From Dasyornis broadbenti (Eukaryota; Chordata; Aves; Passeriformes; Dasyornithidae): DNA of 64,000 nucleotides. The DNA is taken from the NCBI GenBank assembly GCA_013397935.1, contig VZRN01001105.1:674240-738239 (forward strand), in the 5' to 3' direction. The translations under genes were made by a program, and so were the position numbers. Shown here in pieces: positions 61,601-64,000 of the stretch. The notes beneath the pieces were generated by a model, which worked only from the letters and a program-made list of their open reading frames with translations, made no database searches and was not told where the DNA came from. How positions within the stretch are numbered: position 1 is the stretch's first letter; each line of letters begins with the position of its first letter.

Positions 61601-64000
61601 ATTTTTAACAAGCATGAAGGGTTGGTTTGTCTAATCCGGTGTGTGCAACCATCAAGCAAGTTCTTATCTTGACTTAACCTACAGGTAGAACGACTCTGGT
61701 CATACTGCCAGCATATTTCAGGGCTTTATGTCCACACCCCTGTGGTGTGTGTACTCCAGTATCCCTCAGGTCGTCTTTCATCATCAGTTATGCTTCAAAT
61801 CTCTGCAATCAGATACGGTTATCTGAGCAACAGGGAGAAGTATTTACCAAAATGAAATTTAGATGGGAAAATGGGGAAAGAAAAAATAAAGGGAGGAGAA
61901 AAGAACTAAAGGTGAAAAGTCCGTGTTGTTTGAAATTTGCACTGATGTTTGTTAGAAAATGAATTGGTTTCACTTTTCCACATTGGCCGTTCTATATCTG
62001 GAGACTTATCTCATGCAATATATTCTTTGCCTTCTAGTTTGTATGATAATTTGATTTTTGCGATATTTGGTTTTCTTCTTTCCCACACATCTAACTCCTG
62101 CTAATGCTGAGAGAGGTTGTTGGTGAGGATCTCAAAAGAACTTGGATTGTGATGAGCCAGGGTGTTGAAAGTCCAGTTCTGGATAATATTTCTACATTTT
62201 TACTGTTCTTCTGTACATCCATTAATTTTTTTCCAGGTTTCCTCTGATGGTATGCTGTCTTGGCTATGCTCCACAGGGGATGCTGATCCGGGTACAGATT
62301 GCTGAGCAGAGGTGTTGAAGCACCTGTGTGCAGGTGACCAACCCAAGTACCTTTCGCCTGCCAAAGCAACCCATTGGGCCAAGGAACAACCCTTCCTCAG
62401 GACCCTTCAGTCCTTGTATGAGAAAACAAGACCATGGCTACCCTTACAGCCATGACTTTGGTCAGAGCAGCTCAGTGACCTTGAGTTCTACCAAACTCTT
62501 TGGGGATGGCTGACAATGTACTTGTCCCCCTGATGTCCTAGTGGGAGGCTATGGAGAAAATGCTAAAAACAACAGCTTAGTAGACCATCACGATGTATCA
62601 CCATCTCTGTGAGTGAGCATTTTTGTACCTGGCAGAGAAATTGGTTGGGATAAACCCCACTGTGGCCTCCTGCAGGACACAGCTCTGGGCAGGACAGACA
62701 GTGGCAGAATTTATAATCACATTTTGCTTGTAACTGGGAAACAAAGAAAAGGAATGATGATAAAACCTGAGTGGACTTGTGGCAAAGGTGCCCTTAAGCC
62801 TGTCTCCTTGCCCTGTGCTGACAGCTGCTTGATGTTTGGGCACTCAGGTTGCCTCCTCCATGCTCCAAACCAGAAATTTCTGCCTCCTGCAGATTCAGCC
62901 GGTTAATCACCATCGGCTTCTTTAAGTTCCAGACATGGAAAGCTGCATCAGAACTCAGTGTTACCACCACAGGTACTGTCCCTACCCCTGTGGGATTCAA
63001 ATGGGAGTTCTGCTCTTTGCAGTTGTTCATCTGGCTCTTCTGGACACACCCCGACTTGTGACTGCCATCTCAGCACCTAATTAAGGGGTTTATGGACATC
63101 TCCTCCTGCTTCTTGCTCAATGGGGTTGTAATGGCAGCCTGGACCCCTTAGGGAGGGAGAGCAGGAATAGATCCCATCTGTGATCTCCTTTACAACACTA
63201 AAATGTATTCCCATATCATGCTGTTGCCTTGTGAATATCTGATGTGGTATGGGTTGCAGAGACGTCTTTGTGGACATGAAAAGTGTTAAAAATGTACCTA
63301 CATGGCAAACTTGGGAGAGTGTCTTAGGCAGCATGAATTTTGCCCTTAAGCACTAAGTAATGTGTGAATTACTACTTAAAATTACTGTCCCGTATTTGTT
63401 AGGATTTGTTTTTATCAGTAAGTTTCTTTACTCTCTCTTCAGCATGCATATGTCTGATGTGTGCCATTTTTCTTTCAATTAGTGCAACTTTTCCATCAGG
63501 CCCACAGGGATCCGGGTGCTCTGTACCAGGGTTTTACCCTGGGAGATTGTGACCTGCAGAAGAAGAGCTGCGCATGAGAACTCGGAGTGCTCCAGAGCAG
63601 TCTGGAAGCTCAGCAGCACCACCAGTCCCCAGCCAGCCAATGCCAAGGTGAAAGCATCACCCTGATTTTGCAAAGGGGGAAGAGGACAGATCCAGATCAC
63701 ACATAAGTAGCTCATGTAAAATTTTCTTTCTTAAGACTCCTTCCTGCCTTATGCCACAGGACCCCGCAAGGAGGAGTCCCAGGGAACACTTGTTCTCTGG
63801 GGTTAGGCTGGGAAACTGAGCAGGGAAGCCAAGCAGATGTGTGACTTCCCAAAAGGGTTTGGAAGACCCCTGCATTCCCAGTGGAGTCAATGCATGGGAG
63901 GTGATATGTGGCAGAACAAAGCCACAGAGGCACATGAAACAAAAGCTGGTCTGATTCCCTCTCTAAGCTTTACTACATGCTGATGGGAGGGACTCAGAGG
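52621..64000. other. Region downstream of CRYL1 with no recognisable gene
   Basis: I examined open frames on both strands. All are short and none shows a known family, a conserved block or a splice-supported chain. The composition alternates between AT-rich (55.5-59 kb) and moderately GC-rich stretches (53.2-53.6, 59.5-60.1 and 60.9-61.6 kb). By amniote synteny the next gene on this side should be the connexin GJB6, but its single ~260-codon coding exon is not here. Untranslated first exons or enhancers of that gene could be present and would not be visible by eye. Confidence 0.6.

Noticed and set aside
52621..64000. Expected connexin coding exon (GJB6)
   Set aside because: No long open frame with four membrane segments or the connexin Cys motifs exists on either strand here. 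It must lie to the right of the window.
1..64000. CRISPR arrays, prophage, operons or bacterial-type defence systems
   Set aside because: The window is vertebrate nuclear DNA. No regularly spaced repeats or compact gene clusters are present.

Overview
The window is vertebrate nuclear DNA, most likely from a bird and probably a songbird (Passeriformes). The evidence is one long, intron-rich gene with avian-like sequence, repeats that are almost all CR1 LINE fragments, no Alu/B1/L1 material, and one solo LTR that resembles songbird ERVL-type LTRs. The genus cannot be named from the sequence alone.

One protein-coding gene can be supported: CRYL1 (lambda-crystallin homologue, L-gulonate 3-dehydrogenase, NAD-dependent). 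It lies on the + strand and fills roughly the first 50 kb. Its eight coding exons are at 1-23 (cut by the window edge), 2725-2832, 10019-10145, 22977-23138, 26922-27116, 35441-35546, 47671-47777 and 49570-49683. All junctions are GT-AG and keep one frame. They give 313 residues, with about six N-terminal residues missing to the left. The nucleotide-binding GxGxxG motif, the NAD-selecting Asp and the Ser/His/Glu/Asn active-site set are all present, so the gene looks intact. The first ~330 bases are CpG-rich, as expected at the edge of a promoter CpG island.

The introns hold CR1 pieces in both orientations (about 4.5, 7.2, 12.7, 19.4, 28.2, 36.7, 44.8 and 45.2-47.2 kb). They include an endonuclease-only fragment (19.4 kb), a long reverse-transcriptase fragment with a proper 3' end (36.7-37.9 kb), and a ~2 kb antisense copy (45.2-47.2 kb) carrying an esterase-like motif. 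Intron 4 carries an antisense solo LTR of about 1.2 kb with a candidate 5-bp target duplication and a strong, overlapping pair of inverted repeats.

Downstream of the CRYL1 stop are candidate polyadenylation signals, an ancient MIR-like SINE, two CR1 3' ends, and then about 11 kb (52.6-64 kb) with no recognisable gene. In other amniotes the connexin gene GJB6 lies on this side of CRYL1, and IFT88 lies head-to-head on the other side. Neither coding region is visible here. No operon, CRISPR, prophage or other novel system was found. The interest is in the mobile-element remnants, in splice-site details, and in possible connexin regulatory DNA.
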